A DNA stretch of 64,000 bases from Paenibacillus sp. YN15 (GTDB lineage: Bacteria > Bacillota > Bacilli > Paenibacillales > NBRC-103111): assembly GCF_003285005.1 (NCBI RefSeq), contig NZ_QMFA01000027.1, positions 27,638 through 91,637 of the forward strand, written 5' to 3'. The notes beneath the pieces are model-generated. The model saw nothing but the letters and a program-made list of their open reading frames with translations, was not told where the DNA came from and did no database searches. A program made the translations under genes and the position numbers. Shown here piece after piece: positions 17,575 to 26,632 of this stretch. Each line of letters opens with the position of its first letter. Position 1 is the first letter of the stretch.

Positions 17575-18432
17575 TTGAACGAGAACAGACGTTTATACAC
17601 CGCTGAGCATATCGCATTTACCGGAACAGGAACGGCATTCGATCCGGAAACAGGAGAGGCGTTGATTTACGCACCAGCAGCAACGCACAAAGTCGTTAAT
17701 CTAGCGCAGTCGGAAGCGTTTAAGGAGCGCCAGCAAACGATAAAGGCCGGACGAAGCGTAGAGTTTACGATTACGAACATGAACAATATCGACGAGGTAA
17801 TTGAGCGTGTATCTGATAAGCACTGCGGATATTTGCTATATCTACAATGCTTCGTTAACTACGATACGACGCTATCTAATCCGAACAAAACCGCAATGAG
17901 CAAGGAGGACATCAGGCGGACACTTGGCGTAAGCAAGCCGACTGTGAACTCATTCTTAGCGGATATGATCGACAACGCGATAATCTTCGAGGATTCCGGA
18001 AGTTATCGCCTCAATCCGCGTTACCACTTCCAAGGTAAAACGAGTAATACCGCAATCGTGCGTACATTCGTCGCTAAGGTAAAGGAGTTATACTCGGAAG
18101 TTTCCGCGAAGGATCTCGGATTCGTCTACAAGCTGCTTCAGCACATTCACCTGGAGACGAATACGATATGCGCCAATCCGTACGAACGCGACGTCGAAAA
18201 TACCGTTCCGCTGACGAAGGAGGATATCGCTAGGATAACGGGAGTTGACGAAAAGACTGTGTACCGGAAGTTGCGTAAGTTAAAATTCGGAGACCAGTAC
18301 GTATTTGCGGAGGTTGTGTACGGGCGATCGCGCTATTACAAGATTAATCCGTTCGTATTCTACCGGAAGCCTGGCGTACCTGACGCAACCTTGCGCGAAA
18401 TGTTCTCCATCCGGAATAATTATCGCGGATGA
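17575..18432 (+). CDS. Double winged-helix DNA-binding protein, RepL-like
   Basis: 285 residues from TTG 17575 behind GGGAGGGGACC. Two helix-turn-helix units are visible: MSKEDIRRTLGVSKPTVNSFLADM (about 105-128) and LTKEDIARITGVDEKTVYRKLRKL (about 215-238). Each is followed by a wing-like YRLNPRYHF or YYKINPFVF segment. Those xxNPxxF segments recall Firmicute plasmid RepL proteins, so replication initiation or transcription control are both possible. A direct repeat overlaps its stop codon, and a long non-coding region follows. Confidence 0.7.
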   Translation: MNENRRLYTAEHIAFTGTGTAFDPETGEALIYAPAATHKVVNLAQSEAFKERQQTIKAGRSVEFTITNMNNIDEVIERVSDKHCGYLLYLQCFVNYDTTLSNPNKTAMSKEDIRRTLGVSKPTVNSFLADMIDNAIIFEDSGSYRLNPRYHFQGKTSNTAIVRTFVAKVKELYSEVSAKDLGFVYKLLQHIHLETNTICANPYERDVENTVPLTKEDIARITGVDEKTVYRKLRKLKFGDQYVFAEVVYGRSRYYKINPFVFYRKPGVPDATLREMFSIRNNYRG

Positions 18433-18484
18433 CATCGGGCATTTTCTTTACGAATACGGCCTGACATCGGGCATTTTCTTTACG
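18430..18484. repeat. Two copies of a 23-bp direct repeat
   Basis: The same 23 bases, beginning TGACATCGGGC and ending TTTACG, occur at 18430-18452 and 18462-18484, about three helical turns apart (32 bp). The first copy contains the TGA stop of the winged-helix gene. They may be binding sites for that protein, or a product of local duplication. Confidence 0.75.
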
Positions 18485-19694
18485 CTAAAAAACGCCGGAA
18501 TCCCGCGCGGCACTAAGGCTGGCGGGAATTAGGGGCCGAAATTATTTCTTAGTCTTCTTCCGCTGACAATTGCGTAGGATAACGTCAACGTTACGCATAA
18601 TATATCGCGTTGCTATTACGCCAGGATTCCGTATACACGAGCGGAGTTCTGGCGTTATTGTTTCGGCATAATCTGCGCAGGAGAGCGGAGGTAAGAGCGA
18701 AGAGATTAGCGTATCCGAGGCCGGGGGAAGAACCGTCCTCAAATCCGCAACGAATAAATATTATTGAACATTCTGATACGTCACGGTATTTGACGTAGCA
18801 GACCAAGGGAACGCTAGTGACCGCGGCAGGCACCTATCCTTTATGATCGCGCTGATTCGTACCGAATCCTCGGGATCTAACGCTATATACCGCTATATAA
18901 CGATTCATTGCGTACAGTTAGCGCACATTACCGATATTACGCGCTGTTTCGTGTCTATACGTTATGAAGGGTTACGTTAGATTACGCATGTAACCGTGCT
19001 ATACACGGATCATAACGTCGTGTATACGTTTGTATACGTAACCTTCCGTATTATAGCGTAAATGTATAACGGAATGGCTGCGTTATAGCAACGTTAAATA
19101 AGCTACATATAATGAAGCGGAATTATAGCGTATGGATTGCGATAGGGCAACGTTAGATACAGCGCTCGTGGTTACGGTGGATTACGGAGGGAAGCGTAGG
19201 TTAGCGTTATGACTGCGTATAGTCCGGATATGTGCGAGTGGTAGCGCAGATACAGCGGATCGTAGCGTATTGATTACGTATGTGTCCGATTACGAGCGAT
19301 GCTATGGCGTTTGTGTGCGCTCAATAGCGCTGTTACATCCGAATACTGCCGTATTACATCCGACGCTAATAGCGTTTCATCCGCAGAGGCGCTCGGACCG
19401 GGCGATAGCGTCAAACTCACGGGGTTATGCGTAAATACTCCGATTAGATAGCGGATTTGTCCGTATGTGGCGGACATTTGCGGGGATTGGCGTAGTGGTT
19501 GCGGATGAGGATGCGGAAAAATGGCGTAGTGGCGCGGTTTTATAGCGTAGGGACATCCGTATAAAAGCGGACTTTTGTACATATGCCAGCACGTTAATGC
19601 GTTAAAGCGCGGACCCCCAGGCGGGGTAGCGTTGGGCTGCGCATTTGCTGTCCGGAATTAGCGCGCAATTTTTCTATCTCGGGAGGTAGCGGAA
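18485..19694. other. 1.2-kb non-coding, repeat-rich region between early and late modules
   Basis: No convincing gene on either strand; minus-strand ORFs of 66-102 codons here lack ribosome sites and protein-like composition. Short repeats are dense: CGCTATATA at 18881 and 18891, TGTATACGT at 19021 and 19031, TTACATCCGA at 19333 and 19354, a CCGTG/CACGG dyad at 18994-19008, and TGGCGTAGTGG twice between 19485 and 19535. The location just before terminase fits a packaging site, a replication origin or both. Confidence 0.6.
19613..19627. other. GC-rich dyad, candidate packaging (cos) site
   Basis: ACCCCCAGGCGGGGT has five-base arms (ACCCC/GGGGT) around a five-base centre, in a locally GC-rich island about 360 bp upstream of the small terminase gene. 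Cohesive-end sites of Gram-positive phages are short, often with dyad symmetry, and lie just upstream of terS. Only position and symmetry support this. Confidence 0.3.
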
Positions 19695-19829
19695 ATGTGC
19701 GGTTTGTGCCGCTGGTTTAAGCGGTATTTGGCGGAGAATCCGGAAGAGGAATCAGCGTTCTATTCGTTCGGAATCGGATGTCCTCTCATATTGGCGGTAA
19801 TGTGGATTGCCCTACGGATTAGCACGTAA
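19695..19829 (+). CDS. 44-residue membrane peptide
   Basis: ATG 19695 behind GGGAGG. The peptide has CxxC near its start (CGLC), an acidic middle, and a C-terminal hydrophobic span (about residues 24-40). It stands alone between the non-coding region and the operator-like cluster, whose first dyad overlaps its stop codon. Function unknown. Confidence 0.5.
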   Translation: MCGLCRWFKRYLAENPEEESAFYSFGIGCPLILAVMWIALRIST

Positions 19830-19963
19830 TTTCACCGTGAAATTAACAACGCCGTTTTGGCGTGTGAAATACGCTGTATTTCCGTCTCTACACCGCGGGA
19901 GTATAAAACTATTCCCAACGCTGTACAATCGCTAATTTCACGCAATTTACACGTAATTATCAC
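19827..19963. promoter_or_regulatory. Operator-like dyads and half-sites upstream of the late operon
   Basis: A perfect 19-bp palindrome, TAATTTCAC-C-GTGAAATTA, lies at 19827-19845. A second dyad, GAAATAC-GCT-GTATTTC, lies at 19866-19882. The exact half-site TAATTTCAC recurs at 19933-19941, with variants at 19944 (AATTTACAC) and 19954 (TAATTATCAC). A TACAAT at 19924 could be a -10 element. The cluster sits directly before terS, so it probably controls late transcription. The binding protein is unknown. Confidence 0.6.
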
Positions 19964-19983
19964 GTTAGAAAGGAGGCGTTAGT

Positions 19984-20424
19984 ATGTCGGAAGCAAAGAA
20001 ACGTAGTCTTGAGGCGAAATTAGACGGACGCCAACGCAAAGCAGCGTTATTGTGCGTTCAGCGCGAATTTACTCCGGAAGATGAGCGGTTAGGGTTCGAT
20101 GCCATTGCGGAAGAAGTCGGAGTATCGCGCAATACCCTTTACGAATGGCGTACGCAGAAACGTCCGTTTATCGACTACGTTAATATTCTCGCGGACGAAC
20201 ATCTCGAAGAGAAGAGAGCGCTAGTTTACCGTCAGCTTATGAAGCTTATCGAAGGCTCGCAGCCATCCGTTAAGGCGATCGATTTGTATATGCGTCGGCA
20301 CGGTTTATTGACCGAGCGCCAGGTTATCGAAACGAAGGATAGCGGAGCGGGCCGGAGTAACGACGATGTGTCAGCGGAAATTGCGGAGCTGGAAGCGTTA
20401 TTGAGCGAGGAAGTACCGGAGTAG
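19984..20424 (+). CDS. terS: Terminase small subunit
   Basis: 146 residues from ATG 19984 behind AAAGGAGG. The N-terminal half has a helix-turn-helix (FDAIAEEVGVSRNTLYEWRTQ) for DNA recognition, followed by a long oligomerisation helix region. It resembles the phBC6A51-type small terminase. It would bind the packaging site and load the large subunit encoded next. Confidence 0.82.
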   Translation: MSEAKKRSLEAKLDGRQRKAALLCVQREFTPEDERLGFDAIAEEVGVSRNTLYEWRTQKRPFIDYVNILADEHLEEKRALVYRQLMKLIEGSQPSVKAIDLYMRRHGLLTERQVIETKDSGAGRSNDDVSAEIAELEALLSEEVPE

Positions 20425-20536
20425 TCCGGACGCGTACGAAAGGAGACGATACGTTATCGCTATAGTTGACGGAAAATGGCTTGACCGTGCGGAACGAGCG
20501 GAGCGTATCGCACTCATTACGGAACGTGCGAAGAAG

Positions 20537-22210
20537 TTGCGTGATTTAGCGAAGTCCGGGCGGGCAACGGAGTATCATACGGAAATGCTGCGGAGTGATA
20601 TTGCGGAGATTAAGCGGTTAACGCGGATACACCGTGCGGAGTTTGATACCGCATACTTCGCCTATGAGTATCTATCCGACGCAGGTAATCCGGAGAATGA
20701 CGATAATATTATCCGCAATGGCGAAGACGGAACGCCACACGATCCTTTAACGGAGATTGCGCCCATTCACCGCGAGTTCTTCGATTTATGCGATTACGTA
20801 GACCACGTCGTCCGCGAGGCCCGGCTCGCTGTCGCAGCTGCGCGGGGGCACAGTAAATCCGGTATGTTCTCGAATGCGTTTCCGCTGCACCAAACGGTAT
20901 TCCGAAAGCGCCGGTACATTCTCGTTATATCCGAAACGGATACGCTATCGAAGAAGCTTATCGGATGGGTAAATAAGCAGCTCAAATTTAACGAAAAGTT
21001 GCGCAACGACTTCGGAAGCCTACTATTCGAGCGGAATACGCAGAATGAGAAGGACAACGAAGAGGCGTTTATTACCGTTAGCGGTACGCTGGTTGAAGCG
21101 TCATCGTCCGGTAAGCAACTCCGGGGTAAGCGTCATGGCTCGTATCGTCCGGATCTCGTTATCGTTGACGATCCGTCTTCACAGAATAACGAAGGTACGA
21201 AGGAAGCGCGGGAGAAGCTCGTACACTGGTTCAATTCCGTTGTGGTCCCGATTGGAACGAAGTCTACCGCAATTATTCTCGTTGGTACGATGGTTAGCGC
21301 AACGGGTTTGCTGAAGCACGTACTCGACCGCAAGGACTTCCGCTCGTCGTTCCACGGCGCTATCGTTTCGGAGCCAACGAATCCGCGGCTGTGGGACGAA
21401 TACTGCGAAATATACGCTCGGTCCGAAGATATGACGGAGCCGGACGCGTTTTACGAAGCGAATAAAGAGGCGCTAGAGGATGGCGTCGCATTGGCGTGGC
21501 CTTGGCGCTGGTCCTACCGAGCGCTCATGCACGAAAAGGTGAATATGGGCACGCGCGCATATAATTCGGAGTTCCGGAATCTAGCGTTTAGCGAGGATGA
21601 GCAGTATTTCCTTCCAGAAAATTACGCCTATTACCGTTACGAGTACGAAGGGACGCGCCGGTTCATCCGTTACGAGGATCTGCGGATTCCGATCGATGAG
21701 CTGACGATTAGCGGCGCGTGGGATATAGCGCAAGGGAAGAACGCGCGAAGCTGTTATAACGCGGTGCTAACGGTGGGACGGCATGAGAAGACCGGATACA
21801 TCTTCGTGCTGGACGAATACGCGACGAAAGAACCGCCCAGCAAAATCCTGGACGTTATAATCGCGAAAATGAAGGAATATCGCCATAACGTATTTACCGT
21901 AGAGACAATTAACGCCCAATACGAGTATTACCAGCAGCTCCGCGACCGAATGCGTGTCGAGGGGCTTTATCGCGTCCGCCTGAACGATAACAAACACTAT
22001 AAAACCGGAAAAGAGGAGCGAATTGAGTCGCTGGAACCGCTGTTCCACAACCGGACGCTCATCCTTAACCGGTCTCATACGATGCTACTCGATCAAATGG
22101 CGCAATACCCACACGGAGATTATGTGGATTCGATAGATTCCTTGCAGATGGCGGTAGATAACGTTGCGAAGGCGAAGAAAGCAATCCGCAATAAACCCTC
22201 GTGGATGTAA
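20537..22210 (+). CDS. terL: Terminase large subunit
   Basis: 557 residues from TTG 20537. The ATPase domain shows RGHSKSG as the P-loop-like segment (about residues 103-109) and LVIVDDPSS as Walker B. The nuclease domain has GAWDIAQGKN with the first metal-binding aspartate, and DSIDSLQMA near the end. It cuts concatemers and powers packaging. The frame is open upstream to a good AAAGGAG site at about 20440, with no ATG/GTG/TTG in between, so the true start may be earlier and non-standard. Confidence 0.88.
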   Translation: MRDLAKSGRATEYHTEMLRSDIAEIKRLTRIHRAEFDTAYFAYEYLSDAGNPENDDNIIRNGEDGTPHDPLTEIAPIHREFFDLCDYVDHVVREARLAVAAARGHSKSGMFSNAFPLHQTVFRKRRYILVISETDTLSKKLIGWVNKQLKFNEKLRNDFGSLLFERNTQNEKDNEEAFITVSGTLVEASSSGKQLRGKRHGSYRPDLVIVDDPSSQNNEGTKEAREKLVHWFNSVVVPIGTKSTAIILVGTMVSATGLLKHVLDRKDFRSSFHGAIVSEPTNPRLWDEYCEIYARSEDMTEPDAFYEANKEALEDGVALAWPWRWSYRALMHEKVNMGTRAYNSEFRNLAFSEDEQYFLPENYAYYRYEYEGTRRFIRYEDLRIPIDELTISGAWDIAQGKNARSCYNAVLTVGRHEKTGYIFVLDEYATKEPPSKILDVIIAKMKEYRHNVFTVETINAQYEYYQQLRDRMRVEGLYRVRLNDNKHYKTGKEERIESLEPLFHNRTLILNRSHTMLLDQMAQYPHGDYVDSIDSLQMAVDNVAKAKKAIRNKPSWM

Positions 22211-22227
22211 CGAAAGGAGGACGCAAT

Positions 22228-23802
22228 TTGACGAGGTTATTTTATCCTGGCGCACATTATCCGCCTGATAACGCAATCCCCCGTCTAGCACGATATAAAC
22301 GTGGCCGCACGATATTCGACGGACGGCATCCGGAGATATACGAACGAGCGTCATCGCTGCTGAAGGATACGCCGCACGCTGCGCAATTGAAGACGCTATT
22401 TATCGCGGTCAACTTGATGGATATATTGCTGACGAAGCCTGCGGATTTGTTAACGGGCGAACCGCCTACGTATGAAGCCGGTACTGGTCCGGACTCAATC
22501 GAACAGAAGCGCCTCGACTCGATTGTGGAAGAGAACGACTTGACGCAGATGATGCATGAGCTCGTTATCGGCGGAGGTTATCGCGGCGACTCCTGGATAA
22601 AAACGTATTACGCAGCCAGGGCGGACATGAGCGAAACTGAAGCGTTAGGACTCGAAGCGCCTGCAACGAAATTGGAGCCGATTATCGAAGCCGTACCGGC
22701 TAACGTTGTATTTCCGGAGTTGGCGCGCGGGAGTCGCAAGAAGTTTAAAGCGGTCAATATCGCATGGATCGATTGGGTCGAAGAACCCAGCGGCAGAGTT
22801 ATGCGTTGGCTGTCCGGTACAAACGAGACGTATACGCCATATCTCGTAGTCGAGCGTCATATTCCCGGATACATTACGTACGAGCGATTCCGGTTGACAG
22901 AGCGCGGCGTTAACGCGGAATGGGGCGTGCCGATTGCGACTTATACGGTCGGCGAAAAAGTAGCGACCGGACGCGAAGAAGATATCGTTGCAACCGGAAC
23001 CGACCGCTTACTTGTCCACCACATTCCGTATAAGAGCGTAGACGATCGTTGGGAAGGTATCAACGGAGTCGAGAAGCTGGAGAGCGTTCTAAGCGCGATT
23101 AACGAACGGTTGGCGCAAATCGACTATATCCTCTGGAAGCACAGCGACCCCACCGCATACGGTCCGGACATCGACGGGGAAGCGGACGACGGCGCAAGTG
23201 TACGGTTCGGCGGCAGGTATATCCCCGTTGCGAAGGACGAGGCCACTCCCGGTTATATGGTTTGGGAAGGCCAGCTTAACGCAGCCTTTACGGAGTTGGA
23301 CGTACTCCTCGGTATCGTATATCAGATGTCGGAGACGCCGCAATGGTTGTTCGGAACAACGCTTGCCTCCGATAAAGGCGGAACTGGCACGTCACATACG
23401 GATTCTGGCGCAATCAAGGCCCGGTTCATGCCGATCCTGGCGAAAGTTAACCGTATCCGGGCGCACGTTGACCGGGCGCTACGTGACGCTATCTGGACGG
23501 CGATGCAACTCGAAAATTACGCTAATCAGGGCGTTGAAGGTTGGGTTCCGTACAATCCCGTCTATCCACGGATTAATTGGCGCGACGGCGTTCCCATCGA
23601 CGAGAAGGAAGCCGCTGAAGTTGCGCATATACGAACCGGAGGCAAGGCGACGATATCCGTATTGGACGCTATTAAAACGCTGGATGGCGTAGACGACGCG
23701 ACCGCAATCGAAATGGTATCGCGGATTGATGACGACGAGACGCGCGTTATGGGAACCGTAGACGGAACGGTGTTTAACAGTCCTTCCGGAGCTGACGCGT
23801 AA
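22228..23802 (+). CDS. Portal protein
   Basis: 524 residues from TTG 22228 behind AAAGGAGG. Position directly after the large terminase, length and the central pattern (LSAINERLAQIDYILWKHSD, then MSETPQWLFG) fit the SPP1 gp6-type portal. Twelve copies would form the ring through which DNA enters the capsid. The stop overlaps the minor head gene by one base. Confidence 0.85.
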   Translation: MTRLFYPGAHYPPDNAIPRLARYKRGRTIFDGRHPEIYERASSLLKDTPHAAQLKTLFIAVNLMDILLTKPADLLTGEPPTYEAGTGPDSIEQKRLDSIVEENDLTQMMHELVIGGGYRGDSWIKTYYAARADMSETEALGLEAPATKLEPIIEAVPANVVFPELARGSRKKFKAVNIAWIDWVEEPSGRVMRWLSGTNETYTPYLVVERHIPGYITYERFRLTERGVNAEWGVPIATYTVGEKVATGREEDIVATGTDRLLVHHIPYKSVDDRWEGINGVEKLESVLSAINERLAQIDYILWKHSDPTAYGPDIDGEADDGASVRFGGRYIPVAKDEATPGYMVWEGQLNAAFTELDVLLGIVYQMSETPQWLFGTTLASDKGGTGTSHTDSGAIKARFMPILAKVNRIRAHVDRALRDAIWTAMQLENYANQGVEGWVPYNPVYPRINWRDGVPIDEKEAAEVAHIRTGGKATISVLDAIKTLDGVDDATAIEMVSRIDDDETRVMGTVDGTVFNSPSGADA

Positions 23803-24650
23803 TGGCTATACTCCGCACGATACCCGACCCGACGTATGAGCGCGAGTTATCCGTTATTGCGGCGGTATTTAAGCGCGGTATTCGCGACATCCAATCGGAG
23901 TTATACCGCCTAGACTTATCTGCGTTATCTCGTGCGCAAGCAAACGCAGCACTCCGGGAGATTGCGAAGATACTCGCCAGCATTGACGCAAAGTCTGCCG
24001 CGTGGGTGGCGGAGAATATTCCGAAAGCAGCAACCGAAGGCGTCGCTCGTACGCTATATGCGCTTGAACTGACGGAGACGTACGAACAGGCTACGAAGAT
24101 AGCGAAGTTTAGCCGGTTGAATGCGGATTATGTTAAGGCGGCAGTAGCGGATACGCAGGCGGACTTGCTCGCCATAACGCGCAATATCGACAGTCGAACG
24201 CGGAAAGCCGTGCAACAAGCTGTATCCGATTCCATGCGCGCTAATCTCGCTAAAGGCGTAAACGGGCGGAGAACTATACAGCGGGACGTCCTCGCTAATA
24301 TGCGCCAGCAGTTAGGAACAGCGCTCGATACCGGAATCATTGACGCAGGCGGAAGACGCTGGAAGCCGGAAGTGTACGCCGAAACCGTTACGCGAACGAA
24401 GATGCAGCGGACGCACTTAGAGGCGACCGAAAACGAGGCGCTATCTCGCGGAGTCCAGTACGGGATTATTTCGCGGCATGGCGCTACTGATGCGTGTAGA
24501 GCGTACGAGGGGCGCGTAGTTAAACTGACTCCGGACGCTCCAGGAAGCTATCCGTATGTCGGAGACTTGAAGAAGGGAAGAGAAATCTTTCACCCCCTCT
24601 GTCGCCATCAAGTAACGCCCGTCCGTAATCCGGAAATTTACGGACAATAA
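23802..24650 (+). CDS. Minor head/capsid morphogenesis protein (SPP1 gp7-like)
   Basis: 282 residues. The C-terminal domain carries the Mu-F/gp7 signature: VTRTKMQRTHLEA, then TDACRAYEGRVV, then FHPLCRHQVTPV with histidine and cysteine residues. These proteins enter the procapsid with the portal and affect DNA entry in infection. The N-terminal two thirds are helical. Confidence 0.83.
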   Translation: MAILRTIPDPTYERELSVIAAVFKRGIRDIQSELYRLDLSALSRAQANAALREIAKILASIDAKSAAWVAENIPKAATEGVARTLYALELTETYEQATKIAKFSRLNADYVKAAVADTQADLLAITRNIDSRTRKAVQQAVSDSMRANLAKGVNGRRTIQRDVLANMRQQLGTALDTGIIDAGGRRWKPEVYAETVTRTKMQRTHLEATENEALSRGVQYGIISRHGATDACRAYEGRVVKLTPDAPGSYPYVGDLKKGREIFHPLCRHQVTPVRNPEIYGQ

Positions 24651-24706
24651 TACGATGTCCTACGTTAAGACGTTAAACTGACGGAATCCATGCGCTACGC
24701 AAGTAA

Positions 24707-24722
24707 AGTGTCACGCGACACT
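24707..24722. repeat. Small hairpin upstream of the scaffold gene
   Basis: AGTGTC-ACGC-GACACT forms a six-base stem with a four-base loop in the leader of the scaffold gene, about 27 bases before its ATG. It may affect translation or mRNA stability. No U-tract follows. Confidence 0.4.
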
Positions 24723-24748
24723 GGCGCTAAAACGCGGGAGGAAACGAA

Positions 24749-25450
24749 ATGAGAACGTTTTTGAATGCGCAATTTTCCGATAGATTCATGCCGCTGTTTA
24801 ACCCGGAGCCAACACCGGCACCCACCGATCCCAATCCGCAGCCTGATCCGGACCCTAAGCCGGAGAAGACGTTTACGCAGGCGGAGTTGGACGCATTGAT
24901 TGCGGACCGTCTCGGAAGAGAGCGTAAGAAGTACGCTGACTATGACGAGTTGAAAACGAAGCTTACCGCATTGGAACAGGCGGAAGAAGAACGGAAAAAG
25001 ACGCAAATGTCGGAGCAAGAACGGTTACAGGCGGAGCGTGACGAAGCGTTGCGCAAAGCATCCGAAGCGGAAGCGTCAGTATCCGCGAAAGTTACCGCAG
25101 CCAATCAGCGCTTGATTAGCGCAGAATTCCGGACACTGGCGCGCGAGGCCAACGTACCAGCCGACCGGATTGCGGCAGCGTTGAAATTGGCGGATTTGAG
25201 CGGGGCTGACGTAGATGACGAGGGTAACGTAAGTGGCGTTAAGGAAGCGGTAGAGGCGTTAGTTGCGGCGAATCCGTATTTGGCGGAGAAAACGCAGCCC
25301 AAACCAATTGGTGGCGCAGGCGGTGGCGGTGAGCCTACGGATAAGACGAAAGAGCAACTGCTGAAAGAAGCCGCGGAAAAAGCGCGCAGGACCGGGCGTA
25401 TTGAGGACCGCATGGCGTACTCGGCGCTAAAGGACGAACTAAACAGATAA
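24749..25450 (+). CDS. Capsid scaffolding protein
   Basis: 233 residues from ATG 24749 behind GGGAGGAAACG. A proline-rich N-terminus, a long charged coiled coil (about 40-125) and a glycine-rich linker before a basic helical end are the usual scaffold layout (DUF4355/GP20-like). It lies directly before the capsid gene, as expected. Scaffolds guide shell assembly and then leave. Confidence 0.82.
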   Translation: MRTFLNAQFSDRFMPLFNPEPTPAPTDPNPQPDPDPKPEKTFTQAELDALIADRLGRERKKYADYDELKTKLTALEQAEEERKKTQMSEQERLQAERDEALRKASEAEASVSAKVTAANQRLISAEFRTLAREANVPADRIAAALKLADLSGADVDDEGNVSGVKEAVEALVAANPYLAEKTQPKPIGGAGGGGEPTDKTKEQLLKEAAEKARRTGRIEDRMAYSALKDELNR

Positions 25451-25522
25451 CGTTATTCAAAGTCGCGGGTAATTGGCGGCTTATTTTATTACACAAAAAC
25501 ATATCAAAGGGGATATTTGAAA

Positions 25523-26611
25523 ATGGCTAAAGTTTATAACGCATCTCTGATTGGTAAGAAGGAATCAGTAGTTGACGAAATCCTGCTTTTGAATCCGCAT
25601 CAAACTCCGCTGCTGAACGCTCTGGGCTTTTCCGAAGCTGTAACCGCCGTTGAGCACGTTTGGTATGAGGACGAAATGTTCCCGGACGAAACCGTAACTA
25701 CCGCATCCGCGCTGGTTGACGACACCGCGATTGTTGTCGCTGATGTTACACCTTTCCGCGTTGGCTCCGTAATCAAAATCGGCGAGGAACTGCTGTACGT
25801 TTCCGCGATTAACACCGGTACCAAGACGCTGACTGTTACACGCGCTTACGCTAGTACTACGGCTGCTGCGATTGCTAACGCTGCCAAGGTCGAGTTCCTG
25901 TTTGATGAAGGTACCGAAGGAGCCGACGCTCGCGCGGCGCGTTACAAGGCTCGTGTACGGAAGTCCAACCTTACTCAAATCTTTACAGACTCTATCGAAA
26001 TTTCTGGTACTGCACAGGCTGTCGCTCAATACGGTATCGACAACCTGTACGAATACGAAAAGCAAAAGAAACAGCTCGAACTGGCCCTGCAACTGGAAAA
26101 GGCGTTGATTAACGGTGTTTCCTACGAATCCGGCCAGGTGCGCCAAATGAAAGGTATCCGTCAGTTTATTACAACTAACGTCACCAACGTTGGCGGCGCT
26201 GTGACTCTTGCCGCTATTAATACACTGGCACAAAGCATCTATGACGCTGGCGGTTTCAAACAAGCAGGTGACTACAAGATCATGGTCGCTGCAAAACAAA
26301 AGATTGCGCTGTCTGGCACCGATTCCAACAAGATCACGCTGACTCGCGGTGAGAATACCCGCGGTCAAGTAGTCGACAAGATCGTTACAGACTTCGGCGA
26401 GTTTGAAATCGTGCTTAACCAAAACCTGGCTTCCGACGAGTTGTTCCTGTTCGACTCCAACCGCGCAAAGATTCGTCCGTTGATTACCCGTGAGTTCTCC
26501 CACACTTACCTCGGCACTAAGGGCGACTACACTACCGGCCAAATCATCGGAGAGTACACGCTCGAACTGGAGCAAGAGAAGGCTCACGGTCGCCTGAAAG
26601 GTCTGTCTTAA
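25523..26611 (+). CDS. Major capsid protein
   Basis: 362 residues from ATG 25523 behind AAAGGGGAT; an upstream TTG at 25517 touches the ribosome site. The sequence resembles the DUF5309/SU10-type HK97-fold capsid proteins (LLLNPHQTPLLNALG, IEISGTAQAV, GLSLSRAH-like end). Codon choice differs from the neighbouring phage genes, with more GGT, TCT, AAC and CTG codons, as expected for the most abundant virion protein. Confidence 0.85.
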   Translation: MAKVYNASLIGKKESVVDEILLLNPHQTPLLNALGFSEAVTAVEHVWYEDEMFPDETVTTASALVDDTAIVVADVTPFRVGSVIKIGEELLYVSAINTGTKTLTVTRAYASTTAAAIANAAKVEFLFDEGTEGADARAARYKARVRKSNLTQIFTDSIEISGTAQAVAQYGIDNLYEYEKQKKQLELALQLEKALINGVSYESGQVRQMKGIRQFITTNVTNVGGAVTLAAINTLAQSIYDAGGFKQAGDYKIMVAAKQKIALSGTDSNKITLTRGENTRGQVVDKIVTDFGEFEIVLNQNLASDELFLFDSNRAKIRPLITREFSHTYLGTKGDYTTGQIIGEYTLELEQEKAHGRLKGLS

Positions 26612-26632
26612 GAAACGGAGGTTTAACGCAAT

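Noticed and set aside
18430..18484. Possible CRISPR repeats
   Set aside because: Only two copies with a nine-base gap, so no spacers of normal length and no cas genes. The Cas4-like gene at 1-486 is a phage-type nuclease, not part of a CRISPR locus.
18542..18833. Minus-strand ORFs of 66 and 80 codons in the non-coding region
   Set aside because: No ribosome site before either start, overlapping frames and no recognisable protein pattern.
19274..19582. 102-codon minus-strand ORF
   Set aside because: Histidine/proline/serine-rich random-looking product and no ribosome site; the stretch is better seen as repeat-rich non-coding DNA.
25565..26587. 340-codon ORF on the minus strand opposite the capsid gene
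   Set aside because: It mirrors the capsid gene exactly in length and frame, lacks a ribosome site and reads as a shadow of strong codon bias.
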